DNA of 64,000 bases from Chondrilla cf. caribensis. Taxonomy: Eukaryota; Porifera; Demospongiae; Chondrillida; Chondrillidae. Positions 40,636-63,985 of this stretch are shown one piece after another. Position 1 is the first letter of the stretch. Every line of letters starts with the position of its first letter. The stretch lies in assembly GCA_964020155.1 (NCBI GenBank), contig OZ026568.1, positions 631,001-695,000 on the forward strand, written 5' to 3'. The notes below the pieces were generated by a model. That model saw only the letters and a list, made by a program, of their open reading frames with translations, had not been told where the DNA came from and did not search any database. The position numbers were made by a program, and so were the translations under genes.

Positions 40636-42249
40636 ATGGCGGCTTCGTACGTAGAGCAAGAAATTTTGGAAGATCTGCAGGACGATTACGAACCACAATT
40701 AGCAACGGATCTTACGCGTAGCTTTTTTAATTCGGATATGAACACGGAAGATGGTAGAATCGATGACAAATTCATGGAGGCTGATTTATCGCGGGATTCT
40801 CTATCGGAGGAGGGAGATGCCGATGACGAGGACTCGGACGAATGGTGTTACGTAGTTTGTGGCTCGGCGCGGGGGAGGTTGTGCTGGGGGAAGCTAGGAG
40901 ATGGGCGCAGTAAGTGTATCAGATGGGGTAATGATTGGGTCTCCCCTATAGAGTTTGAGAGAGAAGGAGGGAAGGGGAAGGCAAGAAAGTGGAAGCACTC
41001 TATTAGAGTAGTAGGAGGGGACCTACTAGGGAAAGCGCTGGTCCTGAGGCAGAATTTGACAAGGCAGGCTGTAACAATGCCAGTGCAGAGGCAAAATTCA
41101 CTAAATTCCTGTGCGGTCCGGGGAGAACCTGAGGCTGACCAGGGATTGGGTGCACTGAACCCGGAGTATAAAGATGGGCCAGCAAACACTGAGCCTAGCT
41201 TACTAGAGGAGACAGCCAACCAGTCAGGGACAAGTACCAGGGTGTCCACGGAGATATCTGAGGATGTCCTAGGTAAGGGACCTACTGGGTGTGGGACTCA
41301 TGCGGATTTGTCCGACTTTGGCCTGCTGGCAAGCTCCAGACAGTACAATGGGGAAGGTGTTAACCCTAGTGTTGCGGAGCCTGGTGTCACAGTCCTAACT
41401 GATGATTATCTGCCGAGGATGGAAAGGCGTGTAGCTGCTTTGGAATATGAATTAGTGAAGCAACGTAAAGTAAATGATATGTTGGAATTTAGATTGAAGC
41501 AGCTAGAAAAGGCCCACAAAGGTAGGGTAGAGGTAGGTAGCACTGCTGAAGGGGAGGTACCTAGATCGGAACCCTCTGAGTCTACTTCTCGCATGGATGA
41601 TCAGTCATCCGGCCCAATATCGCCCCAGCTCCCCAACAATGTTCCATCTGGTCAAAAGTCATCCGTGCGTGCAGCTGAAGTCGAATGTACAGAGGTTCGT
41701 AAAGGAAGAGGTAAGTTACATAGTAAGTTACAGAATGTTCAGGCTGTTCCGCACAGTGCAGATGATTTGCAGCCTTCGGCGAGCACAAATGGCAGTCACA
41801 GTAGGGATACCAGCGAGGAGTCTGAACGAGGAAGCAATGAGCAGATTCAGAAGAAGCCGGAAAGAAGTAAGGAAGCGGAAACTAGGAAAGTCGAACGCAG
41901 AAGCCATGATGCAAGGAGGAACGGATATAACCCAGGGAGCCACTACATTAAGAGACGGAAGGTATGGGGGACAAGAAGGTCTGTAACAGTAGAGTATGTG
42001 ACGAGAGAGATAGAAAAAATAGTAGGGTCAAAGGGTGAGATAAATGTGAGGAGAGTGGAATTTAATAATGAGAAGGGAGTTAAGTGGTGGTTCTGGGTAG
42101 AGGGTGAAGAGAGAATCCTTCAGGAACTGACCTTAAAATGTGACTGGGAACATTGGGAGCTACAATCGATGCCTTTTTTAGGAAATGCCAGAGTCAGAGT
42201 GATACCGAAGAGGGGAAGGAGCTCCATGGGGAGGGGGGTGAAGACCTAA
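40636..42249 (+). CDS. LINE ORF1 protein (537 aa)
   Basis: The ATG at 40,636 has a strong context (AAGATGG). The acidic N-terminus (DEDSDEW) is followed by a coiled-coil-like heptad region at about residues 255-295 (MERRVAALEYEL...MLEFRLKQLEKAH). The C-terminal half is basic, with KRRK-type patches. No CCHC knuckle is seen. ORF1 proteins of this kind bind element RNA. It overlaps ORF2 by 97 nt in another frame. Confidence 0.75.
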   Translation: MAASYVEQEILEDLQDDYEPQLATDLTRSFFNSDMNTEDGRIDDKFMEADLSRDSLSEEGDADDEDSDEWCYVVCGSARGRLCWGKLGDGRSKCIRWGNDWVSPIEFEREGGKGKARKWKHSIRVVGGDLLGKALVLRQNLTRQAVTMPVQRQNSLNSCAVRGEPEADQGLGALNPEYKDGPANTEPSLLEETANQSGTSTRVSTEISEDVLGKGPTGCGTHADLSDFGLLASSRQYNGEGVNPSVAEPGVTVLTDDYLPRMERRVAALEYELVKQRKVNDMLEFRLKQLEKAHKGRVEVGSTAEGEVPRSEPSESTSRMDDQSSGPISPQLPNNVPSGQKSSVRAAEVECTEVRKGRGKLHSKLQNVQAVPHSADDLQPSASTNGSHSRDTSEESERGSNEQIQKKPERSKEAETRKVERRSHDARRNGYNPGSHYIKRRKVWGTRRSVTVEYVTREIEKIVGSKGEINVRRVEFNNEKGVKWWFWVEGEERILQELTLKCDWEHWELQSMPFLGNARVRVIPKRGRSSMGRGVKT

Positions 42250-45200
42250 TGGATACAGGGGAAGCTAGGCATGGGGAGTGGGTAGGTAATACAAGGATGA
42301 TTAATGAAGGCAGTAGTGATTATAGTAAGAAAATAGGTCAGAATATCGTGAATAATAGGCTTGATAGTGTAGGTTCTAGGGCCAAATATTGCAAAAGGAG
42401 AAAAAATGTTACAGTAGATATTGGCAATAAGGATTACATTGATGTTATATGTTGGAATGTGGAAGGGTGGTCAAATACTAGGAATAAGGGTGACAATAAG
42501 GTCCGTGGGGTAATTGAGGATGATTATAGACAGGCGGTGGTAGATTACTATAACCCTGACCTGCTAGTTTTGACAGAGACATGGCTAGGACTAGGAGAAA
42601 GTGCTTTCCTACCGGGATATACATGGATTGGTAGGAACAGAACATCGTTAGATGATAGGGCGGTAAGGGGTTCGGGGGGAGTTGGAGTATTTGTAAGAGA
42701 GAGTATAGTGGAGCAAGGTTTTGAAATGGTGGTGATAGACGATTCGATTGAAGATGTTTTATGGGTGGAGCTTAAGAAAAAGGATGATCAACTCATAGGA
42801 GAGAGTTTGTTTTTATGTATCTGCTACATTCCTCCAGAACTATCAGGTCGGAATGTTAATGTAGAGGAAATTTATGAAAGAATAGGGGATCAAATTTTAA
42901 ACTATAAGGATATGGGAAGGATTATTTTGTGTGGGGATTTCAATGGGAGATGTGGTAGCTCTCAAGAAAGTGTGGTTGCAGATTTTGGGGTAGAGATTGT
43001 GCAGGAACGAAAGGTTGTTGATTTGGTTAAGAATTACAGTGGGCAGTTATTAATGGAATTAATGCAGGACCATAACTTGTGTATGTTGAATGGGAGAGGA
43101 AATGACAACTCAAACAATTTTACATGTATTTCAGGGAGAGGAAAGTCTGTAGTAGATTATTGCATTACACAGATAGATAACATGAATGATTTGAAGAATT
43201 TCGAGGTAGTAACAATGAATGATTTCTGTGAAATTAGTAATAGAGATATCCTGATTAGGAAGCCTGATCATTCACTTCTGAGATGGGCCATCGTAGTTTC
43301 AGATAGTGCTGGAGATAGGAATGAGTCTTTAGGTGATGAAAACTCTATGGACAAGATAATCTGGACCTATCCAAACAATAATGAGGAAGAATACTTGGAA
43401 CAACTGCAACCTAAACTGAAGAATTTGGAAAATAAGTTAGGAAATAACATGGGTGCTATTAACATTGATGAAATGTATGAGGAGTTTTGTGGGTCTGTTT
43501 TTGAGTGCTTGGAACGCAAGCCAATTAAGCCAATTAGCAAGAGAAGGTTGAGGAAAAGTAAACCTTGGTTTAATAGGGATTTGTGGAGGTTGAGGAAAGA
43601 ATTCCATGGTGCGGAAAGAAAATGGCTAAAAGGGAAAATTGAGAGGAGGAAGTATATACGAAGTAGAAATGAATATAAGAGGGAGGTTGAAAAGGCTAAG
43701 CATGCTTTCGAGAAGGATCTATGTGCTGAACTAGATGAATTGGAGGGGAGAAATCCTAGTAAATGGTGGAAGAAGGTCAAGGGGCTTATGGGTAATGATA
43801 AACATAAGGTGGATTTTAAGAAGGTAGTAGATTGCAGGGGCAACTTAATTGAAGGGAAGGACAAGGTTTTTGATATTTGGACGAGTCATTTCAATGAGCT
43901 GCTGAATAATCAAGATGAACAAAATAATACAAGAGACACAGAATTAGATGTAACAGGTGGTAGTAGTGGAAAATTTGATGAGTTAGATAGGCCACTAGAT
44001 AAAGAGGAGGTAGAGAAAGCTATTAGAGACGTGCGTCTGAATGCAGCTCCAGGGCAAGATTTGATTATAGGAAAATGGGTAAAAAATGGGGTAGTAACAG
44101 ATTTCATTTTCAAGTTTTGTGAGAAGTGTTTAGAGTTAGGTCAGATTCCCAATGCCTGGAGAAATGGTTACATTGTGCCAATTCCTAAAGGGACTTCAAG
44201 AGGTGTGCCCGACCCTAGAAAATTTAGAGGTATTAGTGTACTTTCGGTTGTATATAAGATATTCTGTACAGTTATGAGAAATAGGCTCATTGAGGTAGCG
44301 GAATCAAACGGGTTATTATGTGAGGAACAGAATGGTTTTAGAAAGGGTAGGGGGTGTGTAGATAATATTCTGATGTTATCGTTGCTGGGATCAAAGTATT
44401 CGAAAGTAGGGGATGGGCTAAGGTGTGGCTTTATCGATTTACAGAAGGCATATGATTCAGTCAACAGGGACAAATTATGGGATAAGTTGGGAAAAATGGG
44501 AATCAAAGGCAAATTGTTAGAATGCATGCAATCGATTTATGAAGATGTGAAATGTACTGTGAAGCTTGGGGAGGAATGTGGGAAGTCTTTTTGTATACAA
44601 TCTGGCCTACGCCAAGGATGCGTACTATCTCCCTTGTTGTTTAGTTTGTATATAAATGAATTACCACAACTTTTAAAAGATAATGGGCTTGGAGTTAAAG
44701 TGGATGAAAGTATGAATGTACCAGGACTATTATATGCAGATGACCTCGCAATTTTTGCTGATAGTGATGATAATTTGAATAAAGCTTTTGAGGTGGTTAA
44801 TGAGTGGTGTAAGGATTGTGATCTGAAAGTAAATGTTGAGAAATGTAATGTAATACATTTTAGAAAGAAAAAGACAGAACGAACCAGATGTGTCTTCAAA
44901 ATTGGAGATCAAATAATTCAGACAACACAATCTTACAAATATCTTGGGGTAGTATTAAATGAATTCTTAGAAGACAAAGCAATGATTAGTGAGGCATTGA
45001 ATAAGGGAAGGACGGCTTTATACGAGGTAATAAGAATGAAAAGACAAATTGGACAGATAGGATGGAGGTCATTTTCCAAATTATTCACGAGTCTAGTTCT
45101 ACCAAGTATGATGTATGGGTGTGAAGTGTGGGGGTTAATGGGAAAGCATGGTAAACAATTAGAAAGAGTACAATTGACAGCGATTCGAAATTTTTTGGGA

Positions 45201-45941
45201 GTACATTCAAAATTTCCAATTACAGCTTTAGAACTAGAAGCAGGATGGTTGCCGATTAGGTGGGAGATTCAGCTACGGGCCTTCAGACTGTGGATGAAGA
45301 TTGAAAGAATGGGTGATAACAGACTGATAAAGAAAATAGTTAGATCGACTTGGGAAGACAGTGATTGGGGAATAGGGATTAGGAAATTTGCATTATGGTT
45401 TGGGGTAGAAGAGCATGAGATAACAGCAAAGTTATTTGAGGGATTGAATAATTATCAAGTTGATTCAATAGTAAGATCTAGTATTTGGAGAGCAGTTAGA
45501 GGTGAATGGGGTGAAGCAATTAAAAACAAAAGTAAATTAGAATGGTGGAGGAGGGAGTTGGAAGTAAGCGGAGATAGACTTGGAGAAGGCAGGGGAGGGA
45601 TTGTATACATAGAGGATAGAACTTGTAGGAGATTAGGGGCTGAATTAAGGGCAGGGTGTTGTAAATTAGAAGTGGAGATGGGTAGATGGAGAGGAAATAA
45701 GAGGGAGGATAGAATATGCAAATTATGTGGAGAGGGAATTGAAGATGAAAAGCACTTTTTAACTATATGCACAAAGCTTGATTTGCATAGGGTTTGGATA
45801 AGAGAGGAAGAGAATCTTGGAAACTTGAATGAGGATGAAAAGAGTGACAAAATTTTGAAGAGTTTGGAAATGCCCAAGATTGCCAGATTTGTTCTAAATA
45901 TGTGGAAATCTAGAAAGGAACTATTAAAATTTAGTAAATAG
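42153..45941 (+). CDS. LINE ORF2: endonuclease / reverse transcriptase (1,262 aa)
   Basis: An APE-like endonuclease spans about residues 95-390 (ICWNVEGW, LVLTETWLG, CGDFNGRCG, DHSLLRW). The reverse transcriptase spans about 600-900 (APGQD, NGFRKGRGC, GLRQGCVLSPLLFSLYIN, LLYADDLAIFADS near 858). A C-terminal CCHC-type motif CKLCGEGIEDEKHFLTIC lies near residue 1,188. The frame is uninterrupted. It is likely translated by restart or frameshift from ORF1, and the first ATG is only a nominal start. Confidence 0.92.
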   Translation: MGATIDAFFRKCQSQSDTEEGKELHGEGGEDLMDTGEARHGEWVGNTRMINEGSSDYSKKIGQNIVNNRLDSVGSRAKYCKRRKNVTVDIGNKDYIDVICWNVEGWSNTRNKGDNKVRGVIEDDYRQAVVDYYNPDLLVLTETWLGLGESAFLPGYTWIGRNRTSLDDRAVRGSGGVGVFVRESIVEQGFEMVVIDDSIEDVLWVELKKKDDQLIGESLFLCICYIPPELSGRNVNVEEIYERIGDQILNYKDMGRIILCGDFNGRCGSSQESVVADFGVEIVQERKVVDLVKNYSGQLLMELMQDHNLCMLNGRGNDNSNNFTCISGRGKSVVDYCITQIDNMNDLKNFEVVTMNDFCEISNRDILIRKPDHSLLRWAIVVSDSAGDRNESLGDENSMDKIIWTYPNNNEEEYLEQLQPKLKNLENKLGNNMGAINIDEMYEEFCGSVFECLERKPIKPISKRRLRKSKPWFNRDLWRLRKEFHGAERKWLKGKIERRKYIRSRNEYKREVEKAKHAFEKDLCAELDELEGRNPSKWWKKVKGLMGNDKHKVDFKKVVDCRGNLIEGKDKVFDIWTSHFNELLNNQDEQNNTRDTELDVTGGSSGKFDELDRPLDKEEVEKAIRDVRLNAAPGQDLIIGKWVKNGVVTDFIFKFCEKCLELGQIPNAWRNGYIVPIPKGTSRGVPDPRKFRGISVLSVVYKIFCTVMRNRLIEVAESNGLLCEEQNGFRKGRGCVDNILMLSLLGSKYSKVGDGLRCGFIDLQKAYDSVNRDKLWDKLGKMGIKGKLLECMQSIYEDVKCTVKLGEECGKSFCIQSGLRQGCVLSPLLFSLYINELPQLLKDNGLGVKVDESMNVPGLLYADDLAIFADSDDNLNKAFEVVNEWCKDCDLKVNVEKCNVIHFRKKKTERTRCVFKIGDQIIQTTQSYKYLGVVLNEFLEDKAMISEALNKGRTALYEVIRMKRQIGQIGWRSFSKLFTSLVLPSMMYGCEVWGLMGKHGKQLERVQLTAIRNFLGVHSKFPITALELEAGWLPIRWEIQLRAFRLWMKIERMGDNRLIKKIVRSTWEDSDWGIGIRKFALWFGVEEHEITAKLFEGLNNYQVDSIVRSSIWRAVRGEWGEAIKNKSKLEWWRRELEVSGDRLGEGRGGIVYIEDRTCRRLGAELRAGCCKLEVEMGRWRGNKREDRICKLCGEGIEDEKHFLTICTKLDLHRVWIREEENLGNLNEDEKSDKILKSLEMPKIARFVLNMWKSRKELLKFSK

Positions 45942-46457
45942 ATACTAAATAACTTTTGGAATTCTTATTTAGTGCTAATTTGGACAACTGTCCTACAATG
46001 CACTTTAATAACAATAATAATAATAATAATAATAATATATATATATATATATATATATCCACACCGGAAGCGTAGGCGGGCAGGCGGCCGACTCGCAAGA
46101 GAGGGGCTCGCTTAGGCTCGCCCCAATAACTAGTTCAGACAGAGTCTGAAGGGGCTCGCCTAAGCTCGCCCTGTTAGCAGGGGTCAGTAGTGATGCACAG
46201 TAGCTGGCATTGAAAACGTACACGCAGGCACTGACTGATGTCTGCAGCATGCTGTATTCAGGCAATTGTGGAAATGCCAGTGAATCCATAAGTGCTTGAC
46301 AGGGTGGCTAAGTACATGCAGTGTGCTGTGTCCTGCTGCTGTGCAGTAGTTGCAGTAGTAACAGCATGTTCATCCCATGTTGCAGCACAGAAAGATGATG
46401 ATGATTATTATATAGATGGATTACACAGCATTAAAATGAATCAATGCGTAAATATAA

Positions 46458-46500
46458 AACCCTAACCCTACCCTAACCCTAACCCTACCCTAACTCTACC
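46458..46500 (+). repeat. interstitial telomere-like (CCCTAA) tract
   Basis: The tract reads ACCCTAACCCTACCCTAACC and similar, mixing CCCTAA and CCCTA units. A shorter version is at 39,741-39,765 in the other repeat unit. Orientation is C-strand on plus. Confidence 0.7.
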
Positions 46501-46973
46501 TTAACTTACTCCCTACTCCAAATGTATTAGCTATATAGGAAGAAATACCAAATGTTGATAAATGTGTACATCAAAATGCATTGATGTCATCTCATTGTGT
46601 TAGACAGCTACAGCTTGCCCCATTCAGGTGCATATGTCAGCATGTGCACATAGGGTCTGTCCCATTTAGCAGCAGATGTGCCCAAGTAGGAGTACAGGAA
46701 CAATAGCAGTTGATGTATGCGTTTCGACAACGTTACTTTGCGTTTCTTTGTGTGAGACCATAGGGCCTTAACATGTATTTCGAGATTCCTTGTCCACAAG
46801 AGAATCATTGAGACACAAAAGGTTCAAAAGCATTGATATGTGGTCTAACGAACCATGTAACAGTTTTAAAATGGTCAAAATAATGAGAGATCGATGTTTT
46901 AACACGTAAGATATAACGCCCGACTCGCCGAAGAAGGACCCTGGTCCCCCCGTCGTTTCCTGCCTTTCAGAAG

Positions 46974-47264
46974 ATGTCCCGAGTGTCCCCGCGTCTTTCT
47001 AGTTGTAGAAGAATGTTTCATGTGTTTGTCGAACAGTTCGAAGGTGATCAATTCGGCCAGTACCAGAATTGGCAGTCGATCAAAATGGCACGGCGTCCCA
47101 GAGAAAGAAACGTCAACGTGTTCGAAAAATCGCCTCGATCGTCTCGAAAAGGGCATCCACGTCTTTCTCCAGACGTACCGGACGTCATGAAAAGAGTTTC
47201 CGTCCTTCAGAGGGTCAGACGATCGCGCCTGACGTCGAAAACGTTGGCCAAATTGTTGGCCTAA
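46974..47264 (+). CDS. hypothetical 96-aa ORF in repeat unit (second copy)
   Basis: Same as 40,235-40,525, with the same length and no stops. Function unknown, coding status doubtful. Confidence 0.25.
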   Translation: MSRVSPRLSSCRRMFHVFVEQFEGDQFGQYQNWQSIKMARRPRERNVNVFEKSPRSSRKGHPRLSPDVPDVMKRVSVLQRVRRSRLTSKTLAKLLA

Positions 47265-47271
47265 ATATAGA

Positions 47272-47305
<34 letters not shown>

Positions 47306-47451
47306 CCACACCGGAAGCGTAGGCGGGCAGGCGGCCGACTCGCAAGAGAGGGGCTCGCTTAGGCTCGCCCCAATAATAAATACACGCACGTACATGCATG
47401 CAGTCTTCCCTCGATCACAGAATAGGCAAATTCCTGACAATTTTCGTGCTA

Positions 47452-47625
47452 CAGTGAAACCTCTCTAATCCGACACTCAATGGGACCTGAGAATAATGTT
47501 GAATTAGGAGGTTGTTGGATTATGGAGTGCCTCTCAGCACACTCATGTATGGTAACTGTACTACATATAATGGTTGGATTAGAGAGAATGTTGGATTATA
47601 GAGGTGTTGGAGCGAGGTTTCACTG
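47452..47625. mobile_element. pogo/Tc1-type MITE, copy 2 only
   Basis: This 174-bp element has inverted ends CAGTGAAACCTC flanked by TA. Copy 1 (near 8,030) reads GTGCTATTG at the empty site. Such ends are typical of pogo/Tigger-like elements. Confidence 0.8.
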
Positions 47626-48013
47626 TATTGACAAGGACGGTCCTTATCTCATCATAACACTTATACCCCTACACAATGTAGCTATGTCAGCTACTAGAAC
47701 ACTGATTTTATACGTAGCATGAATAAGAATGAGGAAACCAATTAGGCTGATCATGACAACATAAAGCTAATTCCTGTTGTGTACTAACTCAAGGTTATCA
47801 TACTCAATATGGAATGTTCTTCACATCACTCCACATACACCTCTCACGATCACTGCTCAACGACACTCCACATTTAACAAACAACAATAATAATTAGAAT
47901 TTCAACAGAATCATTACAAGTCAATTAAAACTGATGACACACGGACGACACAATCAGCAACACATCATATCAAGTACACACAGGAAGTGCACGGAGGAAT
48001 TAACGGGGGTCAC

Positions 48014-61518
<13,505 letters not shown>

Positions 61519-61619
61519 GGATAGTACTGTTATATGCGGAGGACAACTAGCGCCAAAACAACGCCATCAAGATCATGTGGTTCGTCTGCGCATGCTCAGT
61601 GACACGTGTATAGTATAGT

Positions 61620-62150
61620 CTTGCGTATTCTGACCAATAATTCATAAATGGCTTCTATATATTTTCATCTATGTTATTACGTATATATATTTATAATCAA
61701 TTATAATATTATTATATATATAATAATATTATTACTAATGAAGTTATTATAATAAAATGTATAAATTATAAATTATAACAGAGTATGAAATATTACTAAC
61801 ACTAATATAGGCTAGGTGCATTATAATAATGCTTATTAATTAATAATTATTGTGCATAATAATATTAGTCGCAATTGACAATGTGTATTTTTATTTGTTT
61901 GAGAACATATTTAATGACATTAATTATAATAATACTATACAATAATAACCATGTGCACAATATCGATCCTAATGTTTAATTATTATAGTTTGCGAGTTTG
62001 CGAGTACTTTGTGTATCAAACAATCGGTGAATGTTTGCAATTACAGTACAAACATCAAGGGTTTACAAACAACAGTTCAAGGAGTTCACTGGCAGAACAT
62101 CTTGAAGCCTCATGCCTGTAGGAGAGTGTGAGAAATGCAATGGACAGAGG
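61620..62150. other. very AT-rich spacer between BTRC-2 and the kinase fragment
   Basis: Dense TAATAT runs with no gene or conserved motif seen. It marks the right edge of the duplication, since homology to 18,960 stops near 61,640. Confidence 0.45.
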
Positions 62151-62152
62151 TC

Positions 62153-62154
<2 letters not shown>

Positions 62155-62205
<51 letters not shown>

Positions 62206-62206
62206 G

Positions 62207-62272
<66 letters not shown>
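62155..62272. repeat. (CA)n microsatellite
   Basis: CA run with a central CGCGCGCG block. Confidence 0.9.
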
Positions 62273-62277
<5 letters not shown>

Positions 62278-62961
62278 TTCTACTCCATCCAACCAATACA
62301 AAAAGGTCTCAATAGCCTGCTTTGACTCTTTCTTGCTTTGCTCTCAGTTGCAGAGAGAAGGGTTTTGTTAATGCCATGCATATGCAATCTCTCGTCCAAG
62401 GACACATCACAGAAGGAGTAGCAACTTGAGAAAATTAATGACAAGCCTTAGACTTCGGTGCCATAATATTACATTATATTTTAGTCATTTAACAGCTTGT
62501 TCCTGTAAACTTGAGTGGGTGTGGATGCTAGGGTTAGCCTTAACACCATGTTCCCATAAGTTGAGTGGGTGAGGACACCAGGATTAGCCTCAACAGCATG
62601 TTCTCGTTGAGTAACAAACACAGCATACATTGTACGCAATTTACACCACACTCGCATCCTGATTAGTAGCAACGTTAAAATAACCAACAGTGATACATCC
62701 TATATATTCCTAAGATGTACAGAAGATGTGATAGCATGGAGAATTAATTAATCAATTAGCACCAAAGGTCAACAAGTGCCCAATTAGCATACATGCTATA
62801 TGGAAATACTGAAAATAGATCATTTGCATGGAAACGGCTATCCCATGCAAAAGGTCCATTTCCTGTACATTATTTCCAAAGGTGATAAGATATCTTTGCA
62901 TGTACGTGCACATAATACGACACATGCACATGCACATGACCTCTAAATGCACATAACACAC

Positions 62962-63126
62962 CAAACAAAGCATTCATTAAGAAAGTCCTTAGCATGCTCT
63001 GAACATTCCGGTGGGAGGTCGAAGGGATGTTCATTCCTTCCGATCCTGAAAATGGCTGCCGGGGGCTCAAGATCATGAAGCGGAGGATGACCCGTCAGCA
63101 TCTCAACAACAGTACACCCAACACTC
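62962..63126 (-). CDS. MAP3K-like kinase exon (C-lobe)
   Basis: After a TTTCAG acceptor the exon encodes SVGCTVVEMLTGHPPL, AAIFRIG and LPPECSEHAKDFLNECF. This is the helix F-H region of MEKK2/3-type MAP kinase kinase kinases ('WSVGCTVVEMLT.KPPW...AAIFKI...HARDFL'). The 3' end is uncertain, with GT donors at either 62,966 or 62,961. I found no exon with HRDIKGxN or DFG between this and the N-lobe piece, so the gene is fragmentary here, or those exons are too short or diverged to see. Confidence 0.7.
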
Positions 63127-63177
63127 CTGAAACAGCAAATGTCAGCAAAATGAAACAGAAGCAAATATGACAAAATT

Positions 63178-63470
63178 TATATCACTGGATTTATGCCGAA
63201 CCAGCTGAAAATAGACCAAAGTCTCTATCAGCTGGGAGACCGAAGTCCGATTTTGATGGCAACCAGTGATTACCTCCCAGTCATCCAAATCCTCAAAAAG
63301 GAACCACAGACAGCTGTTTCGCTCTCATTTTGAGCTCATCAGTGTGGTACACCCTGTACATCAGTTGGATGACTGTCCTCATCTTACCAGTGATTAATCG
63401 GACTTCAGTCTCCCAGCTGATAGAGACTTTGGTCTATTTTCAGCTGGTTCGGCGTAAATCCAGTGATATA
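63178..63470. mobile_element. inverted-repeat element carrying the hammerhead ribozyme
   Basis: This 293-bp element begins TATATCACTGGATTTA and ends with the inverted copy. About 75 bp of each end are near-identical inverted repeats, and the hammerhead sits at the centre. A TA is present at both edges. The element lies between the two kinase fragments, so it is probably intronic. It could be a MITE that captured a ribozyme, or a folded Penelope/retrozyme derivative. Confidence 0.7.
63296..63354 (-). ncRNA. hammerhead ribozyme, complete core
   Basis: Read on the minus strand, the sequence has CUGAUGA (63,342-63,336). Next is a 4-bp stem II GCUC/GAGC closed by a 7-nt loop, then GAAA (63,320-63,317) and a very short stem III (AC/GU around AGCU). 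The cleavage triplet GUC (63,311-63,309) comes last. Stem I is formed by ACCACA (63,348-63,343) and UGUGGU (63,308-63,303), and continues after a loop with an 11-bp helix (63,279-63,289 with 63,365-63,375). All invariant core bases are present. A minimal stem III is typical of hammerheads in Penelope-like elements and retrozymes. Cleavage would fall after C at 63,309. Confidence 0.82.
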
Positions 63471-63849
63471 ATGTTGTCAATCTTAGGCCTTGTACAGGCT
63501 TACTGTGCAATAAACCTTCCCCACCAGAAGTAAATATATGTGTATTAATAAAATTCTATCAACCATTATTATAAAGAGTACCTAACATTAAAATATGTGT
63601 AATTTAGTACCTGTCAGTAAGTTGTACAGTATATCACAGGATATATTTGCTATTATACAGCTTAGAGGTGGAACGTAGGTTGATGATAGGAAACAGTGGG
63701 CTTATATCCATGATGTAAGTCCACTTCCTTTTGATATATACCCAAGGTCATGATTGCTGTTCGTGGCTGCCAATTAAACATCAAACTACCCAACACCTGT
63801 TCATACTATGATAATAATGTATATAATGATAATAATTAGCAATTGAAAC

Positions 63850-63985
63850 ACTTCTATCTCTATCTCTAACTAGGGCTTTAGCATCATTCTCATTTAGACA
63901 AATGTACTTGACAATGTGTCTCTGCTGTAGCCCAAACAGGAGAGACACAACCATTGTACATGGAACAGGCTTCACTACACACTAC
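63850..63985 (-). CDS. possible MAP3K-like N-lobe exon
   Basis: The minus-strand text SLLFGLQQRHIVKYICLNEN resembles the alphaC to beta4 region of MAP3Ks ('LL..L.H.NIV.Y'). The borders are unclear and the gene would continue off the right edge. Confidence 0.35.

Larger units (their letters stand above)
40590..46050 (+). mobile_element. LINE-type non-LTR retrotransposon, two intact ORFs
   Basis: This roughly 5.4-kb element contains ORF1 (40,636-42,249) and an overlapping ORF2 (42,153-45,941) with APE-type endonuclease and reverse transcriptase. It ends in a short 3' UTR and an (AAT)n tail at 46,010-46,035. It lies inside a (TA)n tract of a 1.2-kb repeat unit, with TA repeats on both sides, so the target duplication cannot be defined. 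Both ORFs are open, so it may be young. The clade looks like the CR1/L2/I group but I cannot fix it. Confidence 0.88.
46130..47373 (+). repeat. 1.2-kb repeat unit, right copy with end segment
   Basis: This is the direct repeat of 39,413-40,560, followed after (TA)n by a 68-bp end CCACACCGGAAGCG...GCTCGCCCCAATAA. The same end segment lies at 46,058-46,130 just after the LINE. The original structure was therefore two tandem units, with the LINE inserted in the TA tract of the left one. Confidence 0.8.
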
